The notes under the pieces are model-generated. The model had not been told where the DNA came from. It saw only the letters and a list, made by a program, of their open reading frames with translations, and searched no databases. Position numbers and translations under genes: made by a program. DNA of 64,000 bases from CAYQTE01 sp964420285 (lineage in GTDB: Bacteria; Planctomycetota; Phycisphaerae; Tepidisphaerales; Tepidisphaeraceae), in the NCBI GenBank assembly GCA_964420285.1, contig CAYQTE010000011.1, positions 28,384-92,383 on the forward strand, given 5' to 3'. This document shows positions 8,462 to 15,977 of the stretch, one piece after another; positions within the stretch are counted from its first letter, which is position 1; each line of letters begins with the position of its first letter.

Positions 8462-9000
8462 CTCCGCCGGCTCTTCGCCGCGTCTTCTCGGCCCGCCACG
8501 CCGGCCGATGGGCCATTGTCCTCAAGACGCCCCATCGGCTCGATCTTCACTTGACCGCGCGAGAGATCGGGGCCGCTCGAATGGTTCCTTTCCTCCGCCG
8601 CCACATCCGATCGGCCCACGCGATGATCGCCTCCCCGCTGGTCGAACTCTCGATCGCCCTGGTCGGCGATGAGGAAATGAGCCATCTCCACCAACGGTTT
8701 CTTGACAAATCCGGCCCCACGGATGTGCTGAGTTTCGTACTGGCCCAGGATGGCGACGACCGCCCCACCAGCGGCGAAGTCGTCGTTTGCCTGCCCCATG
8801 CCCGCCGCCGCGTCGCTCGCAATCGGCTGTCCCTTCGCGTCGAGGTGCTTCTCTACTGCCTCCACGGCATGTTACACTTATCCGGCTATGACGACCGTAG
8901 TCCCCGCGAATATGAAATCATGCACCGCACCGAAGACGACATCCTGAGCCGGCTCGGCCTGCCCGCGGCCTTTGCCCTGGGAAGCCGGGTTTCACCATGA
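8458..9000 (+). CDS. ybeY: Endoribonuclease YbeY (16S rRNA maturation)
   Basis: Single-strand-specific metal-dependent RNase involved in 16S rRNA 3'-end processing and ribosome quality control. The product of 180 residues has VELSIALVGDEEMSHLH (family core strand), the PTDVLSFV motif (residues 87-94) and the zinc motif HGMLHLSGYDD (136-146). The first two His ligands, His136 and His140, are present. The third His of the canonical H-G-x-L-H-L-x-G-Y-D-H motif is Asp146 here; Asp or another residue at this place is known in some phyla and could still bind metal. The first 55 residues are longer than usual. The gene overlaps the preceding and following genes by ATGA. Confidence 0.9.
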   Translation: MTPPALRRVFSARHAGRWAIVLKTPHRLDLHLTAREIGAARMVPFLRRHIRSAHAMIASPLVELSIALVGDEEMSHLHQRFLDKSGPTDVLSFVLAQDGDDRPTSGEVVVCLPHARRRVARNRLSLRVEVLLYCLHGMLHLSGYDDRSPREYEIMHRTEDDILSRLGLPAAFALGSRVSP

Positions 9001-10337
9001 GCATCGTTCTCACCACACTCGCCCTCATCGCCGCCGCCGGCGTTTCGCTGGTCTTCTCCGCCGCGAACGCCGCCCTTCGCGGTTTTTCCCGCACCACGTT
9101 CGCCGTGGTTCTTGGCCGGCGAAACGCCGATCACTGGTTTGAGCCCACCATCGATCACACAGACGATCTGATTTTCGTCAGCGCCGTGATGCGACTGGTG
9201 GGCAACCTGATGATCTGGCTGATTCTTTTCATCGCCTTTGACGAGCCGGGCCGCGGCGCGGCCTATCAGTTCGGCCTGCCTGTCCTGATCGGCGGGCCGA
9301 TCATGCTCATCGCGTCGGTCGCGTTGCCGACGCTGCTGGCCCGTCATGGCGCCGAAGAGGTCGTCACGTTCTTCTGCCCGGTCCTTCATTCCCTGCGCGC
9401 GGCGTTTGGCCCGCTTTTGGCGGTCTTTTCCGCTTTGGACCGCGCCATCGGCCGCGTCCTGGGTCAATCCGAGAAGCAAAACGAGAAGGAAATCGAGCAG
9501 GAACTGATCGCCGCCATTGAGGAGGGGGAAAAGGAAGGCGTCGTCGACGAGGATGAGCGGCAGTTCATCGAATCGGTCATCGAGCTGCGCGACTCCACCG
9601 CCAAGCAGATCATGACGCCCCTGCCCGACATCGTGGCCATCGAGGTTGCCGCGTCTCTCGATCACATCAAGGAATTGCTCGAACGCGCCGGACACTCACG
9701 CATTCCCGTCTACGAAGGTTCCCTCGATCACATCGTCGGAGTCCTGTACACGCGAGATCTCCTTCGCTACATGCTCCACCCGCACGAGGCGTTCGCCGTC
9801 CGCGCCACCATGCGGCCGGCTCTGTTCGTGCCCGAATCCCAGCCCACGCGCGACCTGCTCAAGCAGCTTCGCGCCCAGAGCGTTCACATCGCCATCGTGC
9901 TCGATGAATACGGCTCAACCATCGGCCTTGTGACCATGGAAGACATCCTCGAGGAAATGATCGGGGAAATCGCCGACGAACACGAAGCCCACGCCCCGGC
10001 CGCCGTGCGCCGCATCGACGACCTCCATTTTGAAGTGGACGGCCGCCTGCCCCTCGATCAGCTCAACCGCCTCACCGGCCTGAACGTGCCCGAGGACGCC
10101 GGGTTTGAAACCATCGGGGGCTTTTTGGCGATAACCATCGGGCGCGTCCCCGAAACCGGCGCGGTCCTGGAACACGACGGCGCCCGCTATACCGTCCTGG
10201 ACGCCCAGCGCCAACGAGTCAATCGCGTCGGCATCGACCTCACGCGCCGCGGGGCCACAGTGCCACAGACCGCGGCCGCCGATGGCTTGCCGTCGCAGGC
10301 GGACGCGATGCCGTCGGCCGATCCGCGTTCGACGTGA
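8997..10337 (+). CDS. CNNM/CBS-domain membrane protein, HlyC/CorC family
   Basis: Integral membrane protein of the DUF21 (CNNM) group, linked in other bacteria to magnesium or cobalt efflux. Of 446 residues, 1-185 form the CNNM membrane domain with several hydrophobic segments; 200-325 hold two CBS motifs (IMTPLPDIVAIEV, SRIPVYEGSLDHIVGVLYTRDLL and IAIVLDEYGSTIGLVTMEDI); 340-420 form the CorC_HlyC transporter-associated domain (FEVDGRLPLDQLNRLTG). The acidic stretch EEGEKEGVVDEDERQFI before the CBS pair is typical. Overlap with ybeY is a common arrangement of ybeY and corC homologues. Transported ion is inferred only. Confidence 0.9.
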   Translation: MSIVLTTLALIAAAGVSLVFSAANAALRGFSRTTFAVVLGRRNADHWFEPTIDHTDDLIFVSAVMRLVGNLMIWLILFIAFDEPGRGAAYQFGLPVLIGGPIMLIASVALPTLLARHGAEEVVTFFCPVLHSLRAAFGPLLAVFSALDRAIGRVLGQSEKQNEKEIEQELIAAIEEGEKEGVVDEDERQFIESVIELRDSTAKQIMTPLPDIVAIEVAASLDHIKELLERAGHSRIPVYEGSLDHIVGVLYTRDLLRYMLHPHEAFAVRATMRPALFVPESQPTRDLLKQLRAQSVHIAIVLDEYGSTIGLVTMEDILEEMIGEIADEHEAHAPAAVRRIDDLHFEVDGRLPLDQLNRLTGLNVPEDAGFETIGGFLAITIGRVPETGAVLEHDGARYTVLDAQRQRVNRVGIDLTRRGATVPQTAAADGLPSQADAMPSADPRST

Positions 10338-10339
10338 CG

Positions 10340-10834
10340 CTATGCCTTCTCGAACAGTTCCGTAACAAGCCGATTCAGTTCCCTGGCGACAACCTGCTCG
10401 CTCACGACCACATCACTGGCCCCTCGCTGGCGGGCGTGCATCCCCGTTGATGTGTAATGGCACCGCGCCACGATTCGCACCGCCGGATTCAGCCGCCGCG
10501 CCTCTTCCACTGTCTGTAACACCACGTTTTCATCCGGTACCGTCGCCGCGAAAAGCGTTGCCCGCTCGATGCCCGCCGCCTTCAGCACTTCCGGCCGCCG
10601 CGCATCGCCGGTAATGATGGGCTCGCCGCCGCCGCACCGCTGGGCCGTCTGAGGATTGCTGTCGATCACGCAATACTGAATTCGCCGGTTTTTCAGCGTC
10701 TCGGCCAGCACGCGCCCCGGCACGCCAAACCCGGCGATTACGACAAAGGCCTCCGCGCCGGCAGACACCACCGCCGTGCCGGCGGGCCGCTCCGCCGTTC
10801 CAATTGCCACGCTCTGGTTGGCACTCTCCGCCAT
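10340..10834 (-). CDS. TrkA-N (RCK) NAD-binding domain protein
   Basis: Single regulatory domain of 164 residues of the kind that gates potassium channels and KefC-type exchangers. The Rossmann nucleotide motif is in VVIAGFGVPGRVLAETL (residues 31-47), followed by the acidic end of strand 2 in YCVIDSN and by GDARRPEVLKAAGIERA, the TrkA-N hallmark. The C-terminal RCK_C domain and any channel part are missing, so it must act with a partner encoded elsewhere. It lies 22 bases behind nuoD on the same strand and ends two bases from the convergent CorC-like gene. Confidence 0.85.
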   Translation of the reverse strand: MAESANQSVAIGTAERPAGTAVVSAGAEAFVVIAGFGVPGRVLAETLKNRRIQYCVIDSNPQTAQRCGGGEPIITGDARRPEVLKAAGIERATLFAATVPDENVVLQTVEEARRLNPAVRIVARCHYTSTGMHARQRGASDVVVSEQVVARELNRLVTELFEKA

Positions 10835-10856
10835 TTGTCCGCCGCCGCCTGGTCCT

Positions 10857-12056
10857 CTATCGATCCACCTCGCCCATCACGATGTCGATTGAACCCACAA
10901 TCGCCGGCACATCCGCCAGCAGCACATTCCGGCACAACTCACCTGTAACCGCCAGGTTGACAAAACACGGCCCGCGAATCTTCACGCGGTATGGAATCGG
11001 GCCGCCCTGGCTTTCGATATAGAACCCCAGATGCCCTCGCGGGTTCTCATATTCCGCGTATACCTCGCCGGCCGGAACTTTCATGTTTCGCGGCAACTTG
11101 GCCCGGAACGAACCGGCCGGCATTTGCGCGATGCACTGCCGCAGAATCCGCACACACTGTTTCATCTCCAGCATCTTCACCCAATACCTGTCCCAGCAAT
11201 CGCCCAGGGTTCCCTTGAGGCCCTGCCCCACGCACACATCGAATTCCAGCTTGTCGTAAATCGAATACGGCTCGTCCTTGCGCAAGTCCATCGGAATCCC
11301 GCTGCCACGGATCATCGGACCGGATAATGCATACCCAACGCACAATTCCTTCGAGCACACGCCCACGTTCGCCGTTCGTTTGATGAAGATGTGGTTGAAA
11401 CTGAGCAGATCGTTGTATTCGTCGATCTTCGGCTCGAAATAATCCAGAAACTCCGTGAGTTTCTCCAGAAACAGCGGCGGCAAATCCCACGTCACGCCGC
11501 CGACATTGATGTAGCTCAGCGTCAGCCGCGCCCCGCACAGTTGCTCGAACAGGTCCAGAATGTATTCCCGATCGCGGAACGAATAGAGGAACGGCGTAAA
11601 CGCACCCATGTCCAGGCCGTATGTCCCGAAGCTCACCAGGTGCGACGCGATGCGGTTCAATTCGACCGCGATGATCCGGATGTATTCCGCCCGCAAGGGA
11701 ATCTGGACATCGGCCAGCTTTTCCACGGCCATGGCCCAGGCGTGGTTGTTGTTCATCGCCGCCAGATAGTCCAGGCGGTCGGTGTAGCCGATGTACTGGT
11801 AATAGGCCAGATTCTCCCCGATCTTCTCCTTGCAGCGATGGAGATACCCCAGATGGGGCACGGCCTCGAGCACCATTTCCCCGTCGGTTCGCAGCACGAT
11901 GCGCAGCACGCCGTGCGTCGATGGATGCTGCGGCCCCATGTTGACGAGCATCTCCTCCGACTGCACGTCAACGTCCTCATCGCCGCCGCCGGGCGCCAAC
12001 CCGAACGCGACCGTCTTGATTCCGCCATCCGCCGCCGGTTTCACTGTCGTCGTCAT
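10857..12056 (-). CDS. nuoD: NADH-quinone oxidoreductase subunit D (49 kDa subunit)
   Basis: Peripheral-arm subunit of complex I that helps form the quinone-binding cavity with NuoB and NuoH. The 399-residue product is full length and carries NMGPQHPSTHGVLR with the quinone-site His, GYLHRCKEKIGENLAYYQ, DRLDYLAAMNNNHAWAMAVE and the C-terminal SIDIVMGEVDR ending common to the family. The first 30 residues are a variable leader. It stands alone: no other nuo gene is next to it, which is unusual because nuoD normally sits inside nuoA-N. It is followed by the TrkA-N gene and is divergent from the LOG gene. Confidence 0.94.
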   Translation of the reverse strand: MTTTVKPAADGGIKTVAFGLAPGGGDEDVDVQSEEMLVNMGPQHPSTHGVLRIVLRTDGEMVLEAVPHLGYLHRCKEKIGENLAYYQYIGYTDRLDYLAAMNNNHAWAMAVEKLADVQIPLRAEYIRIIAVELNRIASHLVSFGTYGLDMGAFTPFLYSFRDREYILDLFEQLCGARLTLSYINVGGVTWDLPPLFLEKLTEFLDYFEPKIDEYNDLLSFNHIFIKRTANVGVCSKELCVGYALSGPMIRGSGIPMDLRKDEPYSIYDKLEFDVCVGQGLKGTLGDCWDRYWVKMLEMKQCVRILRQCIAQMPAGSFRAKLPRNMKVPAGEVYAEYENPRGHLGFYIESQGGPIPYRVKIRGPCFVNLAVTGELCRNVLLADVPAIVGSIDIVMGEVDR

Positions 12057-12151
12057 AGTTGCCTGTCCAAAGCCACATCCCGAGCACGCATAATGCAGCG
12101 AGAAGGAATACTAAACACTCCCCCACCGCAATGCCATCCTTCGCGCAACGG

Positions 12152-12186
12152 CCATTATCCACTGTTCAATATCCATTATCCATTGC
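12152..12186. repeat. Degenerate short tandem repeat (CCATTATCCA type)
   Basis: In the 177-bp spacer between the divergent nuoD and LOG genes the words CATTATCCA, TTCAATATCCA and TTATCCATTG follow one another with a period of about 7 to 11 bases. This is a degenerate short tandem repeat of the type scattered through some large bacterial genomes. It sits where the promoters of both genes should be. Nothing else is recognisable in the spacer. Confidence 0.5.
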
Positions 12187-12233
12187 CCGCCTCCTCTTGA
12201 ACACTCATCTTCTGGAACCAATAATCGCAGTAC

Positions 12234-13334
12234 ATGATAAACCTCCCACCCGCCGCCAACGAAGCCGATGATGTTCAGGAAACCCGCCAGCCCCCCAGCG
12301 TGCTGCCACGTGCCGATTTCGATCGCGCACGCGAGTTGGCCGAGCCGCTCCTGGCCGCTCTGGCCGATGCACCAGACGGCGACATCATCGCCGAGGTCAT
12401 CGACAACGCGCTGAAACTCCTGCGCGATCAGACCAACCGCGGCGATCTCAAGCTCATCAACAAGACGTTCAAGGAACTCCGCTACGCACTGAAGGTCTTC
12501 GCCCCCTACCGCGAAGTCCGCAAGATCAGCATCTTCGGCTCGGCCCGAACCCCCGAAGACCATATCGACTATAAGCAGGCCTCCGACTTCGCCAGCGCCA
12601 TGGCCGCCGCGGGGTGGATGGTCATCACCGGGGCCGGCGGCGGCATTATGGCCGCCGGGCATGGCGGCGCCGGCGCCAAGCCGAGCTTCGGCCTGGCCAT
12701 CCGTCTTCCCTTTGAGCAAAAGGCCAACCCCACCATCGCCGATGATCCCAAGCTCATCAACTTCAAATACTTCTTCACCCGCAAACTCATGTTCCTGCGC
12801 TCCAGCCACGCCATCGCCCTCTTTCCCGGCGGCTTTGGCACCATGGATGAAGGATTTGAAGTTCTCACGCTCGTGCAGACCGGGAAATCCGTCCCCATCC
12901 CAATCGTCCTGGTCGATGCCCCCGGCGGCGATTACTGGCATTCCTGGCAGCACTACGTCAAGAACCACCTCCTGGCCCGCGGCCTGATGAATGAAACCGA
13001 TCTGCGCCTCTACCGCATCACCGACAACATCCACACCGCACTGGACGAGGTCCGCCATTTCTACAGCAATTATCATAGCCTGCGCTATACGCGCGACGGA
13101 ATCGCACTGCGCCTGCAACGCAAACCCTCCGCCGCCCAACTCGAACGCCTCCGCGTCCAGTTCGCCGATCTCCTGGGCCGCGGCACGTTCACAGTCACCG
13201 GCCCGCTTCCCGCCGAGCGCGACGAACCGAGTCTCCAATCACTCCATCGCCTGCTGTTCGATTTCAATCACCGAGACCACGCCCGTCTGCGCATGCTCAT
13301 TGACTTTCTGAACGATCTGCCGGAGGAGCCATGA
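12234..13334 (+). CDS. LOG family protein (lysine decarboxylase-like Rossmann fold)
   Basis: Probable nucleotide 5'-monophosphate phosphoribohydrolase or related nucleotide-binding protein of the LOG (TIGR00730-like) group. 366 residues, longer than the usual 190 to 280. The Rossmann domain runs from about 95 to 270: ISIFGSARTP, GWMVITGAGGGIMAAGHGGA and the family signature PGGFGTMDE, which contributes the catalytic Arg/Glu pocket together with the preceding TRKLMFLRSS. The N-terminal 90 residues and C-terminal 95 residues are helical extensions of unknown role. The ATG at 12234 has no clear ribosome binding site. Its stop overlaps the next gene by ATGA, so the two are coupled. Confidence 0.85.
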   Translation: MINLPPAANEADDVQETRQPPSVLPRADFDRARELAEPLLAALADAPDGDIIAEVIDNALKLLRDQTNRGDLKLINKTFKELRYALKVFAPYREVRKISIFGSARTPEDHIDYKQASDFASAMAAAGWMVITGAGGGIMAAGHGGAGAKPSFGLAIRLPFEQKANPTIADDPKLINFKYFFTRKLMFLRSSHAIALFPGGFGTMDEGFEVLTLVQTGKSVPIPIVLVDAPGGDYWHSWQHYVKNHLLARGLMNETDLRLYRITDNIHTALDEVRHFYSNYHSLRYTRDGIALRLQRKPSAAQLERLRVQFADLLGRGTFTVTGPLPAERDEPSLQSLHRLLFDFNHRDHARLRMLIDFLNDLPEEP

Positions 13335-14128
13335 AACCGATCGACGCACTGCTGGCGAAGCTCTGGGACGATTACAAAGACCTCAACGTCTCCCCCGAGC
13401 GCATCCGTGATCTGCTGGTCAGCCGGGGCGAAACCGTCGTCAACGACCACATCGCCCTGCGCACGTTCGACGATCCGCGCGTCAACATCGACCGCCTGGC
13501 CGCCCCGTTCGTGGCCGGGGGATATGCCCCCATGGGCCATTACGATTTCGCCGAAAAGAAACTCGACGCCAAGCACTATCAGCATCCCGACCCGGACTAT
13601 CCGCTGGTTTTCATCAGCCAGCTTCGCCTCCGCGATTTCTCCCCGCAGCTCAACAAGATCGTCGCCGCGCTACTCGATCAAATGCCCGCCGATGCCCGTT
13701 CGCGGCCCGATTTCCCAGTGCTCGGCCGGCTGTGGGACGTCTCTTACGCCGATTATGAATCCCTCCGCGCCCAAAGCGAATACGCCGCCTGGGTGGCCGC
13801 CTTCGGCTTCCGCGCCAACCATTTCACCGTCCTGGTCGACTCCCTGAAAGGCTTCCCCACTCTCGCCTCATTGAACGATTTCCTGACGCAACACAACTTC
13901 CGCCTCAGCGATTCCGGCGGCGTCATAAAAGGCTCCCCGGCCGTCTTCCTCGAACAATCCTCCACGCTGGCCGACCGCATCGGCGTTACATTCACCGACG
14001 GCCGCCACGTCATCCCCGCCTGCTACTACGAATTCGCCAAGCGCTACCCCGGCCCGGACGGCAAACTCTTCCGCGGTTTCATCGAATCGTCCGCCAACAA
14101 GATTTTCGAGAGCACAAACAAGAGGTGA
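13331..14128 (+). CDS. DUF1338-domain protein (2-oxoadipate dioxygenase/decarboxylase-like)
   Basis: 265-residue protein of the DUF1338 group, a VOC-fold relative. The characterised member HglS (YdcJ) is an Fe(II) enzyme converting 2-oxoadipate to 2-hydroxyglutarate in lysine breakdown, but it is longer. Possible metal ligands are His in NDHIALRTFDD (about residue 40), His in RANHFTVLVDSLKG (about 163) and Glu in FRGFIESSANKIFEST near the end. It overlaps the LOG gene by four bases. The family call is good; the substrate is unknown, since many short homologues have not been tested. Confidence 0.8.
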   Translation: MKPIDALLAKLWDDYKDLNVSPERIRDLLVSRGETVVNDHIALRTFDDPRVNIDRLAAPFVAGGYAPMGHYDFAEKKLDAKHYQHPDPDYPLVFISQLRLRDFSPQLNKIVAALLDQMPADARSRPDFPVLGRLWDVSYADYESLRAQSEYAAWVAAFGFRANHFTVLVDSLKGFPTLASLNDFLTQHNFRLSDSGGVIKGSPAVFLEQSSTLADRIGVTFTDGRHVIPACYYEFAKRYPGPDGKLFRGFIESSANKIFESTNKR

Positions 14129-14143
14129 GAAGGGAGCCAGCGA

Positions 14144-15964
14144 ATGAACGCCCTGAACCACATTCTGCTTTGGGCAGCCGCCACACTTGTCCCAATCGCA
14201 ACCGCATACTCTCAGGCAAGCACCGCTCCAACCGCGTATGCAGTCAAAGAGACTCGGCTGGGACCGATACCGGCTGGAAGCGCCGGCATCGCCGAGTACA
14301 GCGACGATTTTCGCCACTTCGCTTACGTTGCAAATGGTATTCTGACGGACAGGCTTTTCGTGGACGGCCAAGCGATCGCGGAATCCACAGTCATTGACGG
14401 CCCGAGGTACAGCCCCGACGGAAATCATTTCGCCTATGAAGTCGATCGCGGCCATAACAAGTGGACGGTCGTCGTGGACGGCAAATCCAGCCCGGAATAT
14501 GACATGGTGGGTGACGACCCGCCGGTCTTCAGCCCCGATAGCAAGAGCGTGGCGTATGCCGCGCAAACCGGGAAGAAATGGTCGGTGATATTGAACGGCC
14601 AGGCCGGCCCGGAATTCGATCACGTCGATTCCCTGGTCTTCAGTGCCGACAGCAAGAACCTGGCCTACAGCGCCACAAGGGGCGAAAAATCGGCCGTAGT
14701 CGTCAATGGCCAGGCCGGCGCGGAATACGACGCGATCATGACCACTCCGGTCTTTAGCAAAGATGGCAAGCGACTGGGTTATGTAGCAGACGAGGGCGGG
14801 CAGTCAGTGGTCGTTGTCGACGGCAAGCCCGGCCCCGTGTTCGGTGAGGTCGGTGACATGGTCGGTGACGGCGTGCCGATTTTCAGCCCCGACAGCATGC
14901 GCTTTGCCTATATGGCATGGGCCGATCAGAACGACACTGCCATGAAAGCCGTTGTCGTGGTGGACGGCCAGAAGGATGCGCCCTATGACGCCATCGCCGA
15001 GGGCAGTCTGATTTTCAGCCCCGACAGCAAACACGTAGCATACGTGGCCAGGAAAGGCGATAAGTCGTTTGCGGTTGTGGATGGCAAGGCCAGTGTCGGC
15101 TACGACATGATCCTTTGTGGTTCCCCACTCTTCAGCGCTGACAGCAAACACATGGCGCTGGCCGCCAGAAACGGCGAGAAATGGCTCGTCATCGTGGATG
15201 GCAAGCCGGGCACAGAATACGACGCCATCGGCGACAGCGGCTACATCATCGATCCGGCCCATCGCGGTGCAGACAATCACGAGGTCTATGCACCCAAGGA
15301 CGGCCCGGATTGGTGTGGCGAGTTGGTTACTCCTCCGGCGATTGCAAATCCGCCAACCCCGCCGGCAACTGGCGATCTGCCAAGCCCCGACGACCTGCTG
15401 ACCCAACTGAAACTGCACCGCCTGGCTGAACTGGCCGGAACTGCTCCACCGGACGACGCGGCGACAGGCAAACCGGCGACAGCACCGGCCGTACAGGAGA
15501 GATTTGAATTCATGGGAACAGGCACGCTTCGGTTCAGTCCCGACGGCAACCACGTCGCGTACGCCGCCAGGATCGGCCAGAAATGGTCGGTCGTGGTTGA
15601 CGGACAAGCCGGCGCCACGTTCGATGCCATCGGCAAACCTGGCGTCATTTTCAGCCACGACGGCCAGCACATGGCCTACATGGCCAGAACCGGACAGACG
15701 TGGTCGCTCGTGCTCGATGGCCAACCGGGTGCATCCTGCGACGATTACCGAGTTGATTCCGTCGTCTTCAGCTCCGATGACAAACACCTGGCGTACGATG
15801 CCAGGAGCAACCAAAAGTGGTTCGTCATTATGGATGGCCAACCCGGCCCGGCATACGACCTGATCGGCTCTCCCTCGGCAACCTACCGCCCTGACGGCGT
15901 TCTGGAATATCTGGCGGTCAAATCCGGCTCACTCTACCGTGTCGAGTACACACCCGAGCGATAG
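14144..15964 (+). CDS. Exported PD40-type beta-propeller protein, paralogue 1
   Basis: 606 residues. A signal peptide (MNALNHILLWAAATLVPIA, residues 1-23) leads into repeats of about 39 residues with consensus F-S-P-D-S/G-K-H-x-A-Y-x-A-R-x-G-x-K-W-x-V-V-V-D-G-x-x-G-x-x-Y-D. Eight units run to about residue 365, then a Pro-rich linker of about 95 residues (containing LPSPDDLLTQLKLHRLAEL), then three more units and a cap ending SLYRVEYTPER. WD40-like (PD40/TolB-like) propellers usually bind proteins or glycans; no catalytic site is visible. GGGAG precedes the start. It is followed 13 bases later by paralogue 2, and a third copy lies at 59371-61335. Confidence 0.82.
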   Translation: MNALNHILLWAAATLVPIATAYSQASTAPTAYAVKETRLGPIPAGSAGIAEYSDDFRHFAYVANGILTDRLFVDGQAIAESTVIDGPRYSPDGNHFAYEVDRGHNKWTVVVDGKSSPEYDMVGDDPPVFSPDSKSVAYAAQTGKKWSVILNGQAGPEFDHVDSLVFSADSKNLAYSATRGEKSAVVVNGQAGAEYDAIMTTPVFSKDGKRLGYVADEGGQSVVVVDGKPGPVFGEVGDMVGDGVPIFSPDSMRFAYMAWADQNDTAMKAVVVVDGQKDAPYDAIAEGSLIFSPDSKHVAYVARKGDKSFAVVDGKASVGYDMILCGSPLFSADSKHMALAARNGEKWLVIVDGKPGTEYDAIGDSGYIIDPAHRGADNHEVYAPKDGPDWCGELVTPPAIANPPTPPATGDLPSPDDLLTQLKLHRLAELAGTAPPDDAATGKPATAPAVQERFEFMGTGTLRFSPDGNHVAYAARIGQKWSVVVDGQAGATFDAIGKPGVIFSHDGQHMAYMARTGQTWSLVLDGQPGASCDDYRVDSVVFSSDDKHLAYDARSNQKWFVIMDGQPGPAYDLIGSPSATYRPDGVLEYLAVKSGSLYRVEYTPER

Positions 15965-15977
15965 ATGGAGGAAGACC

